Below, in pieces: positions 17,174 through 25,369 of a stretch of 64,000 bases of DNA. Source of the stretch: Iodobacter fluviatilis (GTDB taxonomy: Bacteria; Pseudomonadota; Gammaproteobacteria; Burkholderiales; Chitinibacteraceae); contig NZ_CP025781.1 in NCBI RefSeq assembly GCF_004194535.1, positions 868,001 to 932,000 of the forward strand. The letters run 5' to 3'. Numbering within the stretch: position 1 is the first letter of the stretch; the number at the start of each line of letters is the position of its first letter. Under the pieces are notes generated by a model that was not told where the DNA came from, did no database searches, and saw only the letters and a list, made by a program, of their open reading frames with translations. The translations under genes and the position numbers were made by a program.

Positions 17174-18109
17174 ATGACAAGCAATCCCTTTTTTAACCTG
17201 CCACAGCAACGCATTTTAATCACTGGCGGCACCGGCTTTATTGGCGCAGAGCTAACAGAGCAACTGCTGGCCGCCGGGCATAGCCTCTGCCTATACAGCC
17301 GTCATCCACAGGCCACCTATAGCCGTTTTCAGGGCAGAGTACGGGCTTTTTCTAGTTGGCAGGCGCTGTCATCCAATGAGGGATTTGACGCGGTTATCAA
17401 TTTAGCCGGTAGCCCAGTCGTTGGCCCGCGCTGGAGCGCTGCGCGAAAAAAAATCTTACTCGCCAGCCGCGTCGCCACAACCGAAGGCCTGCTGGGTTGG
17501 CTAGCCCGCGCTGCGCACAAACCCAGCGTACTCATTAATGGCTCGGCCATTGGCTATTACGGCTGCCGTGGCGATGAGCCGCTAGATGAAAATGCCGGCC
17601 CACAAGATGAATTTATGTCGCAACTTTGCCGCGAATGGGAGGCTGCGGCCTGCCAAGCAGAAGCCTTTGGTCTACGGGTAGTACGGTTGCGGCTTGGGCT
17701 CGTCTTTGGCCCAGGCGGCGCACTGCCTAAGCTCTTAATGCCTTACTACTTTGGTTTGGGTGGGCGCATGGGCGATGGCCGTCAGGTAATCAGCTGGATA
17801 CACCGAGATGATGTGCTGGCCATCATCTCCCAAGCACTCAGCGATAGCCGCTTTAATGGCGCTTACAACCTTACCGCCCCCGAAGCCCCCACTCAAGCCC
17901 AGTTTGCCCAAACAGCCGCTCGCCTACTGCACCGCCCAAGCTTCTTCACTACGCCTGCGTGGCTGATCGACGCACTGGCTGGTGAAATGGGCGCGCTGTT
18001 TACCAAGGGCCAGCGGATCATTCCTCAGCGCTTGCTTGATGCGGGCTACCGCTTTAAATACCCAGACTTAGTCAGCGCTTTACAAGCGCAGCTTAGTAAA
18101 TCCAAATGA
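17174..18109 (+). CDS. TIGR01777-family NAD(P)-dependent epimerase (SulA/YfcH-like)
   Basis: About 311 residues. The Rossmann motif ILITGGTGFIGAELTEQL opens the protein. The family blocks follow: FDAVINLAGSPVVGPRWSAARKK, INGSAIGYYGCRGDEPLDE, and VRLRLGLVFGPGGALPKL. The C-terminal DUF1731-like tail ends RLLDAGYRFKYPDLVSAL. The ATG at 17174 is chosen because a perfect AAGGAGG lies eight bases upstream and the length matches the family. The frame is also open upstream, which would fuse it to the membrane protein (from 16790). The physiological reaction of the family is not known. Confidence 0.88.
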   Translation: MTSNPFFNLPQQRILITGGTGFIGAELTEQLLAAGHSLCLYSRHPQATYSRFQGRVRAFSSWQALSSNEGFDAVINLAGSPVVGPRWSAARKKILLASRVATTEGLLGWLARAAHKPSVLINGSAIGYYGCRGDEPLDENAGPQDEFMSQLCREWEAAACQAEAFGLRVVRLRLGLVFGPGGALPKLLMPYYFGLGGRMGDGRQVISWIHRDDVLAIISQALSDSRFNGAYNLTAPEAPTQAQFAQTAARLLHRPSFFTTPAWLIDALAGEMGALFTKGQRIIPQRLLDAGYRFKYPDLVSALQAQLSKSK

Positions 18110-18134
18110 GCCAAGCGCAGATTGGTAAACAACA

Positions 18135-18671
18135 ATGAGCCAAGCCTCACTTTATCAGCAAGCCCTCGGCAGGGATTTTTCTTTACTGAGCCCCCTACTG
18201 CAAACCCTACACCTGAATGGGCAGCAGCTCTGGCAAGGGCAAGCCGATATAAAATGGGGTAAGCCACGGCTTATCCGTGGCCTACTTGGCTTGGCGATGC
18301 TCCTACGTATTTTGCCCGCAGAAGGGTGCAAAGTGCCCTGCCAAGTAAGAATTAGCCCAGATGCCCAAGGTGAAACTTGGCAACGCCGCTTTGCAAAAAA
18401 CCCAATGCAATCGCGCCAAAACTGGCGCAATGGCCAGCTTTGGGAGCAAATGGGCCCGTTGGCACTGCAATTACATAGCCAAGTTATAAACGGCCAGCTG
18501 CTACAAATCAGCCAACAAGCCCGCTACTTTGGCCTGCCGCTGCCCTTACACGTACAGGCTAAGGAATGGGCCATCGCTGATAAGATGTATTTTGACGTTG
18601 AAATAAGCTTCAAACGAGGCGGCATGATTTTGCATTACACCGGCGAGCTAAAACAGTCAGCCACCGTTTAA
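18135..18671 (+). CDS. DUF4166-domain protein
   Basis: This 178-residue protein matches the DUF4166 layout: SLYQQALGRDFSLLSPLLQTLHL at the start, GLLGLAMLLRILPAEGCKVPCQVRI, WQRRFAKNPMQSRQNW, and MYFDVEISFKRGGMILHYTGEL at the end. DUF4166 is often found next to, or fused to, saccharopine-dehydrogenase-like or epimerase proteins, as here. It lies 25 bases after the epimerase and 12 before the next gene. The start region repeats ATGAGCCAAGC, which also overlaps the previous stop codon, a small local duplication. No catalytic residues are known. Confidence 0.8.
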   Translation: MSQASLYQQALGRDFSLLSPLLQTLHLNGQQLWQGQADIKWGKPRLIRGLLGLAMLLRILPAEGCKVPCQVRISPDAQGETWQRRFAKNPMQSRQNWRNGQLWEQMGPLALQLHSQVINGQLLQISQQARYFGLPLPLHVQAKEWAIADKMYFDVEISFKRGGMILHYTGELKQSATV

Positions 18672-18683
18672 ACAAAGAAACCT

Positions 18684-19964
18684 ATGAAAAAACTATATCT
18701 ACTTGCCGGTAATGGCAGTGCAAGCGACTGGTGGGACGATGTTTTACCGCATTTTGAAGCCTATCTGCCACAGACCATAGAGCTGCCCAGCTTTGGCGAC
18801 AATACCGAGCCGCTGCCTGATTCCTTGCAAGCGCTATCGCTTGCGTTAGAAAAACAACTAGAACCTGGCCATGCTATTTTGGCCAGCGGCATTAGTGCGC
18901 TGCCCGTTTTGCATTTACTGGTGCGCCGCCCCGGCTTTTTTTCACGCGTGGTTTTGCTTTCACCGGTAGGCGTTTTACTTTGGAAACGGCGTTTACCTCG
19001 GCTAATGGCCGTGCCTGGTGTATTAGCACTGGTACACACCTTGCTCTCCCGCTACCCCAAACTGTTTCACCGCCAATATGCCGCCGCTGGCTTTTCACCC
19101 AACTATCAAAGAATCGCCAGCGGATATCGTCGCTGCCGCGCTTTTCAAGCTTACTTTGGCTGGGTACAGCCCGATTCGGCGCTGACTTTATTTGAGCAGA
19201 TCAATGATCCGATCGAGCTAGTCTGGGGAGCAAATGACAAGGTTGTCAGCCCCGCACACGCGGCAGCATGGGAGGCCGTGCTCTGCCGCGCCAATTTAAC
19301 CGTCACCTTGCAGCCAGGCTGGGGCCACTATCCTTTCTGGCAGCAGCCTGCCGCCTTTGTGCAATGGCTAGAGCAAGGCCCGCCAGGCTTTGCAGCGCAT
19401 ACCAAGGCTGGGCGTTTACAACTTGCCCGTCATGCGGGGCTGCCCGTGCCCGCTTTAATCAGCATTCAACACGCGAATGACCCTAATTTAACCGCCTTTT
19501 TACAAACGGATGCGCCACATGGCTGGGCCGTGCGCTCATCAGGAGACGACGAAGACGGCATTGATATTGCCAATGCCGGACGCCACCAGACTTTTCTGCG
19601 CGTTGCCAGCCGTGATGTCGCCGCGAAGAGTGCAGATATTCTAGCGAGTGGTGTTAGAACCGTTGCCGTACAAGCAATGATCGAGCCGGTTTTATCGGGG
19701 GTAGCCTTTGTTCGCCCGCTGGCCGCACATATTGAATGGGTAGAAGGCCATTTAGCAGCCTTAGTGGACGGCACAGCCAGCCCTCACACCATGCTGCTAT
19801 CTCGCATAGGTGGCGCATGGGGGCAGCAAGCCAAAATACTTAATCAGGTAGGCCCCGATCCGCGCCGCTTATGGGATTTTCTACAAAGTATTGTGGCAAC
19901 GTTTCACCAAGCACATCTAGATATCGAATGGGCATGGGATGGCCAGCAGTTCTGGATGTTGTAG
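18684..19964 (+). CDS. Alpha/beta hydrolase fused to PEP-synthase-like ATP-grasp domain (5' part of a gene split by an amber codon)
   Basis: The ORF has 426 residues. Residues 1-232 are an alpha/beta hydrolase with nucleophile region LASGISALPV, acid in LVWGANDKVVSP and His in PGWGHYPFW. Residues 240-426 are an ATP-grasp, pyruvate-phosphate-dikinase-type segment: WAVRSSGDDEDG, VAVQAMIEPVLSGVAF and DIEWAWDGQQFWML. It then stops at TAG (19962-19964). Reading through gives A-R-P-V-T-I-Y-P-W, so TAG stands where the conserved LQARP motif needs CAG. The following ORF continues in the same frame, so this was one long protein related to rifampin phosphotransferase and PEP synthase. The hydrolase-kinase fusion is unusual. 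Confidence 0.75.
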   Translation: MKKLYLLAGNGSASDWWDDVLPHFEAYLPQTIELPSFGDNTEPLPDSLQALSLALEKQLEPGHAILASGISALPVLHLLVRRPGFFSRVVLLSPVGVLLWKRRLPRLMAVPGVLALVHTLLSRYPKLFHRQYAAAGFSPNYQRIASGYRRCRAFQAYFGWVQPDSALTLFEQINDPIELVWGANDKVVSPAHAAAWEAVLCRANLTVTLQPGWGHYPFWQQPAAFVQWLEQGPPGFAAHTKAGRLQLARHAGLPVPALISIQHANDPNLTAFLQTDAPHGWAVRSSGDDEDGIDIANAGRHQTFLRVASRDVAAKSADILASGVRTVAVQAMIEPVLSGVAFVRPLAAHIEWVEGHLAALVDGTASPHTMLLSRIGGAWGQQAKILNQVGPDPRRLWDFLQSIVATFHQAHLDIEWAWDGQQFWML

Positions 19965-20383
19965 GCGCGGCCCGTGACGATTTACCCGTGGCAACGCTGG
20001 CTCACTTCGGCCAATATCGATGAAATCCTGCCCGAATCCCCCAGCCAGTGGATGGAAATGGCACAACGGGGAGCAGCTGCCAGCATTCCTCAGGTCTACG
20101 CCCGCTGGGACACGCGGGTGCTGGATGATAATGAGCCCTTTACGGCCATTTTTAATGATGCAAGCTATATCAATAGCGATCTATTCCTTGCCAGAATGGC
20201 CGACTGGGGCATGGATGGCCAGCAATATGCGCGTGAAATTGGCGGTAGCACGCCAGCCATGCCGAAGCGCCCTTGGCGCTGGCTTGCTTCCATACCGGTG
20301 TTTATCCGCATGCTATTTGCCAGCCGCCTTGCGATTAATCAGCTGGATAGTGGGCTGGCCCAGTGGCAGGCAGAATTAAATTA
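19965..20383 (+). pseudogene. 3' continuation of the hydrolase/PEP-synthase-like gene, truncated by IS200
   Basis: The frame of 18684-19964 continues after the TAG with ARPVTIYPWQRWLTSANIDEILPESPSQW. This resembles the start of the substrate-binding middle domain in rifampin-phosphotransferase-like enzymes, which typically begins with a TRANxGEVLPxPLSP block. A GTG at 19974 could restart translation. The frame runs to about 20383, where the IS200 hairpin array begins; the last 17 residues of the ORF (to 20435) are encoded by the IS. The rest of the middle domain and the swivelling phosphohistidine domain are missing. Function is therefore probably lost. Confidence 0.75.
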
Positions 20384-20457
20384 CCTCCGGCAAAGCCGGA
20401 GGTTTATTGCTGGGGCGCCTCGAAGGCGCTGGTAAATCAGGAGCCGCCTAAAGGCGG

Positions 20458-20889
20458 CTAGAGGCCTAGCTTCATTTGATCGTAACGATCATCCTCTTTT
20501 GCCTGATTACGAATGTAGGATCGAACCATCTCTTCATCCAATCCAACTGTCGATACAAAATATCCTCGAGCCCAAAATACCTCTCCCGTGAAATTTCGTT
20601 GCCGCCCACCAAACTGACGTGCAATTGAAATAGCACTCTTCCCTTTAATAAACCCAACGACATTCGATATCGAATGCTTTGGCGGCACGCTCAAGCACAT
20701 ATGCACGTGGTCAATCATCAAATGGCCCTCAACAACGAGGCACTCCCGTTGCTTTGCCAGCTCTCGGAATATCTCTCCGAGGTGCTTACGCAACGCGCCA
20801 TAAATCACTTTCTTGCGCCGCTTTGGAATAAACACGATGTGATATTTACAGTCCCATCTCGTGTGGCTCAAACTTTGATATTCTTTCAC
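20458..20889 (-). CDS. tnpA: IS200-type Y1 transposase
   Basis: About 143 residues from a GTG at 20889-20887. The sequence begins VKEYQSLSHTRWDCKYHIVFIPKRRKKVIYG. The HUH metal-binding motif is in GHLMIDHVHMCLSVPPKHS (H-V-H), and the catalytic tyrosine region is FWARGYFVSTVG. The GTG is preferred over an ATG 29 codons upstream because AGAAGG precedes it by nine bases and family members begin with xKEYQSLSHT. The protein looks intact, so the element may be mobile, using single-strand transposition. A stem-loop covering the ribosome binding region probably keeps expression low. Confidence 0.88.
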   Translation of the reverse strand: MKEYQSLSHTRWDCKYHIVFIPKRRKKVIYGALRKHLGEIFRELAKQRECLVVEGHLMIDHVHMCLSVPPKHSISNVVGFIKGKSAISIARQFGGRQRNFTGEVFWARGYFVSTVGLDEEMVRSYIRNQAKEDDRYDQMKLGL

Positions 20890-20929
20890 TTTGAAACGCC
20901 TTCTTTTGGTCGAGATAGAAGTTTCAAAG
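20889..20929 (-). promoter_or_regulatory. RBS-sequestering stem-loop in the IS200 leader
   Basis: On the minus strand CTTTGAAAC (20929-20921) and GTTTCAAAG (20897-20889) form a 9-base-pair stem. The last G of the stem is the G of the GTG start, and the AGAAGG ribosome site lies in the loop beside the stem. IS200 is known to repress transposase translation with such a leader hairpin. Confidence 0.65.
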
Positions 20930-20968
20930 CGACCGACGTATAGGTCAAACCTTGGTGAGTCCCCCAGC

Positions 20969-21535
20969 AGACACAAGATACCAAACCGAGTAGATATTGA
21001 CCAACGCCCTGATATTTTTGATAAAAGAAGTCGAGTTGGCGACTGGGAGGTAGATTTGGTTATTGGCGCAAATCACAAAGGAATGATCATTACCGCCAAT
21101 GAACGACGGACAGGGTTGTCGTTACAAAAATTCGTCCCGAGTAAGCATGCCGATATTATTGCTATAGGAATTATTCAATTACTTTCGCCGGTTAAAGAAT
21201 TTGTCCATACCATCACGATGCATAACGGTTTGGAGTTTGCAAAGCATGAATTCGTAAGCGCAGCACTTAAATCTGATGCTTATTTTGCAAAACCCTATTG
21301 CTCTTGGGAGCGTGGAAGTAATGAAAATACAAACCGACTTATTCGCCAATATTTCCCAAAGGGAAGTGGTTTTGAAAAAATAGATGAACAACAAATATTA
21401 AACTCAACAAACAAACTAAACCATCGGCCAAGAAAAATGCTTGGATACAAAACACCTGCTGAATTATTCGCAGAGGAAACGAAAATGAATTATAATGATG
21501 TGCTGTATTTAAATTCATTACATTTACTTTATTAA
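20969..21535 (+). pseudogene. IS30-family transposase, C-terminal fragment with mutated catalytic Asp
   Basis: The frame from about 20969 encodes the IS30 catalytic core: IPNRVDIDQRPDIFDKRSRVGDWEVDLVIG carries the first Asp, SWERGSNENTNRLIRQYFP carries the Glu, and NHRPRKMLGYKTPAELF is the usual end. The second catalytic Asp is replaced by His (TMHNGLEF where TSDNGxEF is normal). The helix-turn-helix N-terminal half is absent, cut off at the IS200 boundary. The copy is inactive and older than, or damaged by, the IS200 insertion. It marks the edge of an AT-rich island. Confidence 0.8.
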
Positions 21536-21581
21536 TTTGGCGATAGCTTCGTTTTAGAATTCACCATATTAGGATATTATT

Positions 21582-21929
21582 ATGAGTATAATTAAATTAT
21601 TTTTTATTGCTATGATTGTTTTTCTTTCGCCTATAACTTCCGCGAATCTTTCTTGTGCAGGTAAGGTGGCGTATCTCGGTATGGATCAGGCTGGGCAGGT
21701 TATCCTGGCTAATGGATCAGGAATAAATACGATATGTAGCATTACTCCTGTAGGAAATTATCAAATAAATCCTCAGGCATGCCGAATGTTTTATGGGGCG
21801 CTTTTAGCTAATCAGTTAGCAGGTAGATCTGTTACGATTTATTACAATGATCCTGGCTTGACATCCTGTTCTCAAATTGGGCAATGGAGCACTCAGCCTA
21901 GTGCGTATTTTATTGAGCTTACAAATTGA
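21582..21929 (+). CDS. Small secreted cysteine-containing protein of unknown function
   Basis: This 115-residue protein has a signal peptide (MSIIKLFFIAMIVFLSPITSA, cleaved before NLSCAG). The mature part has four cysteines, enough for two disulfides, in the pattern C-AGKV, TICSI, QACRMFYG and LTSCSQIG. It ends YFIEL. The YQINPQACRMFYGALLANQLAGRSVTIYY block resembles small periplasmic proteins seen in vibrios and related bacteria, none with a known role. It lies in an AT-rich stretch between IS remnants, 46 bases before the large PLC-like gene. Both are exported and were probably acquired together. Confidence 0.65.
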   Translation: MSIIKLFFIAMIVFLSPITSANLSCAGKVAYLGMDQAGQVILANGSGINTICSITPVGNYQINPQACRMFYGALLANQLAGRSVTIYYNDPGLTSCSQIGQWSTQPSAYFIELTN

Positions 21930-21975
21930 AAAATATTTATATTTTTAATTAAATGGCTAACAACAATGTTATCAA

Positions 21976-24315
21976 ATGATAAGGCTTGATATTTTGCTAC
22001 GATTTTGTCGAATTTTTTATATTTCTTTATTTTTTTCTTTGGGATCAGGAACTGCACATGCGTTTAAAATTGATACGCATATTTGGGTAGGGCAACAGGT
22101 TATTAATGATTTAGCAGACGATGGGAAAATTACGATTAATCTTCGTGGTAAGCCCATAGTGCTTGATGTTCCTGCAGATGTAAAAGCAGCCATTCTTGCT
22201 AATAAAACTGAATATCTTTTAGGCAATATGGGGCCTGATTCAGCGCCTGATTTAATGGTTGGTCAGACAATTGTTCATCCTGGGGTTGAGGGGGCATGGA
22301 GCACAAGTGATTGGTTACAGTTTCTATTACAAAGCTCAAAAAACAACCCTGCAGGTAAATCTTATACCTATGGTTATTTAGGCCATGCTGCTGCAGATAT
22401 GTTTGCACATACTTATGTGAATCAGTATGCAGGAGACGTGTTCAACTTGGCGGATGAAACTCTTGTGGAGCAACGCCATATTGCTTTAGAAGGATTTATC
22501 AGTAAATTGACGCCGCCTCTGCTTGATCATACGGGAAGGCCATTAGGAAGTGTGTCGGCTTTAGTTAAGCCTACGGATGCATTTGGGACTTTTGTCCGCG
22601 ATACACTTGTAATGAATGATACTGTTCAAAATCAGTATAACCGCAGTCGCTATGGGCGTCATTTATCTGCATATTATGAATATCGCAGGACGATTGATGC
22701 TATTGCTCAGGATCCTTTTTGGCAGAAATTAGATGTAGAGGTTTTAAAATTATTTTCTTCTTCAGCAGGGCTTCCTTTATCAACAAAAAATGCACAAATT
22801 ATTATAGAGAAAACTAATCAGGTTATTTCTAAATTACAGCGTGGTGAGGATAATATTCAAGCACAGGCTAATGAAATAAATGCGATTGTTCAGAGATTAG
22901 ACAATAATATTTTTTTAGAGGTAAAGGGGCTTACTCAGCAACTTTTAAGTCTGGAAGATGAGATTCTTAGGATACATATTCAGATTAGTAATGAAGAAAG
23001 TAAAATTCGCCGTACAAGTACTTGCCCAGGTTGGTGGGATCCTGGTGGGAAATATTTGTGTAATAAATTAAATGATGAAATTGATAGCTTGAATCAGAAA
23101 TTATGGAGCGCTGTTGGGTCTTTGCAGCAGGGTAAAAATAAAAAAAGAGAAGAGCTATTACAGACAGTAGTTGCTTTACGCGATGCAACTAAAAAAACAG
23201 AGCAATTAATGATTATTATCACCAATGCGCATATTGATTTTGGTCAGCGTATGGGGAAATCCACTTCGCCTATTCAGAGCGCATTGATTGGGTGGCGGAA
23301 TGATATTGATATTGCGATGAGGGAGTATGTTAAAGCAACAAGCCAATCGTTGTTAAACACGACCGAGCCTTCTGGGAGTGCATTTGCGCCTATGAGACAG
23401 TGGTTTGGGTGTTATCACTTAAGTATTATTGGCCTAGCACAAGAGCTATCTGGCTGTGAAATACGTGATGGAGCGATGAAAGCTTTTTGGGCTGTAGATC
23501 GCGTACTTAAATTGGCTGATGATTTGAGCTTTGCGGGGGCGCTGTTAAATCTTCCATCGCCTTCGGATATTCGTTCTTGGCGTGATGCGCAGTTGCAGCG
23601 TGCTAAAGAGCGATTACTCTCTGAAGTTGCTCAAAGGGCTGAGGATTTATTACCAGCAGAAGCTCGAGATATTTTGCAGTTATTTAGCCAGGACATGAAC
23701 GATCAGGCTTTAAATTCCTATTTTTCAAAGCCAGAAAATGGCATTAGCAAAGGATTATTAAGTATTCCAGATATTTCGGCACGGGTACGTGCAGAAATGA
23801 AAATTAAAAATAATGCCTTTGATCCCCAGAAGTATGCTGTCGTAAGTAATGCCATCACTTTAGCAAAGTTATCTTTGCTTGATAAAGAGGGCTTGATTAG
23901 ATTTGCGAAAATTGCAAGTGCACCGCTGAATATAAATGGTAAATCGGTATTTTTTGAAACTGATAATATACTGGCGGGGTCATTAACTAGTATTGATGGC
24001 AACCATCAATGGATGCCTACCCCACCCCCTCGACCTAATGCGATGGGTGTGCCATATACAGCGTCTGCTTCATATGCAAGCCCCGCTGGTTTTGTGCCAT
24101 GGCGTAAAGAGGTAAGGGAGTCTTTATTTCGTTCTATGTTTATTGGCCCTTTATCACCAGGGATAGATGCACCAAATGAGATAGGTTTCCCTTCCTTGTT
24201 AAAGGCTGATTATCCATATCGTTCATGTTCATCGAACCCATTTCCTGATGACCCTTTAGATAATAAATGTTTAATTGTTGGTATTTTGCCAATATTAATT
24301 ATGTTGCTGGATTGA
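21976..24315 (+). CDS. Large secreted zinc-dependent phospholipase C/S1-P1 nuclease-like protein
   Basis: This 779-residue protein has a signal peptide ending near GTAHA. The mature N-terminus FKIDTHIWVGQQVI, then YLLGNMGPDSAPDLM and YTYGYLGHAAADMFAHTYVNQYAGD, carry the His/Asp ligands of the zinc-dependent phospholipase C family (H of THIW, GPDxxPD, and the H-N4-D-N3-H set in GHAAADMFAH). Residues about 270-440 are strongly helical and probably coiled coil (repeated QxxEIxxI and KKREELLQTVVALRD). The C-terminal 250 residues are not recognised, and a hydrophobic tail (LIVGILPILIMLL) ends the protein. It is far longer than typical phospholipases. The AT-rich codon use contrasts with both flanks, suggesting transfer. 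A role as a membrane-attacking toxin or nutrient enzyme is an inference. Confidence 0.7.
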   Translation: MIRLDILLRFCRIFYISLFFSLGSGTAHAFKIDTHIWVGQQVINDLADDGKITINLRGKPIVLDVPADVKAAILANKTEYLLGNMGPDSAPDLMVGQTIVHPGVEGAWSTSDWLQFLLQSSKNNPAGKSYTYGYLGHAAADMFAHTYVNQYAGDVFNLADETLVEQRHIALEGFISKLTPPLLDHTGRPLGSVSALVKPTDAFGTFVRDTLVMNDTVQNQYNRSRYGRHLSAYYEYRRTIDAIAQDPFWQKLDVEVLKLFSSSAGLPLSTKNAQIIIEKTNQVISKLQRGEDNIQAQANEINAIVQRLDNNIFLEVKGLTQQLLSLEDEILRIHIQISNEESKIRRTSTCPGWWDPGGKYLCNKLNDEIDSLNQKLWSAVGSLQQGKNKKREELLQTVVALRDATKKTEQLMIIITNAHIDFGQRMGKSTSPIQSALIGWRNDIDIAMREYVKATSQSLLNTTEPSGSAFAPMRQWFGCYHLSIIGLAQELSGCEIRDGAMKAFWAVDRVLKLADDLSFAGALLNLPSPSDIRSWRDAQLQRAKERLLSEVAQRAEDLLPAEARDILQLFSQDMNDQALNSYFSKPENGISKGLLSIPDISARVRAEMKIKNNAFDPQKYAVVSNAITLAKLSLLDKEGLIRFAKIASAPLNINGKSVFFETDNILAGSLTSIDGNHQWMPTPPPRPNAMGVPYTASASYASPAGFVPWRKEVRESLFRSMFIGPLSPGIDAPNEIGFPSLLKADYPYRSCSSNPFPDDPLDNKCLIVGILPILIMLLD

Positions 24316-24442
24316 TTTAATACTTTCTATATTTTCAGCCGGCTGGAGTCAAATCGTCATTCGTCAGTGCAATGGATGGGAATCTAGTATTGATGCTGGA
24401 TTCCCTGTCGGTTGCAGACTGAGGGGGACTTTTTCTCTTGGT

Positions 24443-25027
24443 TCAAATACGTTGCGTGAATTCAAATAGTAAGTGCAAGGCTTGGTGATGAGTAAGGCCA
24501 TCACGCATTTCGACCGCCGCCACAAAAGCGACTTTATTTTCAGAGCCACGCCCGCGCTTACCTCCGTTACGCTCGCCGCCCAGATAAGCGTCATCAATCC
24601 GAACGTCTCCACTCAAGGGGCGGCCTGACTCACGCTGGCGCATGGCCTCCATCAACTTATGTTTCAGCAACCATGCGGCTTTCCAAGTGATTCCAAGTTG
24701 TCGGCGTAGCGATAAAGCAGCGATATCGGTTTTCAATTGCGTCACCAGATAAACAGCCAGAAACCACTTGGTCAGGGGAAGTTGCGACTGGTGCATCATG
24801 GTTCCTGCCGTCAAACTGGCTTGATGCGAACAATGACAACAATCCCATATACGCGTTTTGCCGCGTATAAATGTGCTGGCATTTTGTCTATGACATTTTG
24901 GGCAGCGAAACCCTTGTGGCCAGCGCGCTTTTTGCAATGCGTCTTCGCACTGCTGCTCTGAGCCGTACAACTGGATGAACTCAGGCAAAGACAGGCCTTT
25001 TTGCATCTGGATGCCATTAATGGGCAT
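24443..25027 (-). pseudogene. IS1595-family transposase, truncated at the C-terminus
   Basis: The 194-codon ORF has the IS1595 layout: an N-terminal zinc ribbon (CPKCHRQNA...WDCCHC), then QASLTAGTMMHQSQLPLTKWFLAVYLV, and the first catalytic Asp region VRIDDAYLGGERNGGKRGRGSENKVAFVAAV. After VEMRDG the sequence departs from the family and ends, so the second Asp and the Asn/His are missing (about 100 residues short). The flank at 24316-24442 shows no recognisable remainder. Two MITE copies lie just upstream (25202-25535). Confidence 0.82.
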
Positions 25028-25201
25028 GATTCACCTCCGCAAAGTAGAACGTTCGTTCACTTTTACGCCGCGCGAATGGCTAAATCAAGGGTTCCTGAGC
25101 AAGAGACCATAATAAGGAAAAAGTAAGCCTGCGAGATGGAAAAGTACAGCGGCTTGAATAAATAAAATAACCACAGTCATAGCGTTTAAATTCGCCCCTT
25201 C

Positions 25202-25369
25202 CTAGCAGCCTGTCGGACTTAGCATCAGTCAGCTGCAAAATCACCTGATCGGCCTATACTTCACCAGATTTTTGACCAATAACTCGTTATTGGCGCTGCA
25301 AATCCGGCAAAATATGATCTCGACCAAGCGATTTTTCGCTTCGACCGTCTAAGCCCGACAAGCTGCTAG
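25202..25369. mobile_element. MITE family B, copy B1 (inverted relative to B2-B4)
   Basis: 168 bases with ends CTAGCAGCCTGTCGGACTTA and TAAGCCCGACAAGCTGCTAG, and the inner palindrome CCAATAACTCGTTATTGG. No coding capacity. Its right CTAG is shared with the start of copy A2. Confidence 0.85.

Larger units (their letters stand above)
20384..20968 (-). mobile_element. IS200/IS605-family insertion sequence
   Basis: The element carries a single tnpA on the minus strand and no tnpB, typical of IS200. The end beyond the tnpA stop has three short perfect hairpins: 20384-20402, 20415-20429 and 20443-20458. The end upstream of tnpA has the stem at 20889-20929. It interrupts the PEP-synthase-like gene on one side and abuts an IS30 fragment on the other. 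Both boundaries are approximate. Confidence 0.75.

Noticed and set aside
20890-20976. ATG start 29 codons upstream for the IS200 transposase
   Set aside because: The extension has no family match, and the GTG has a ribosome site and the regulatory stem-loop.
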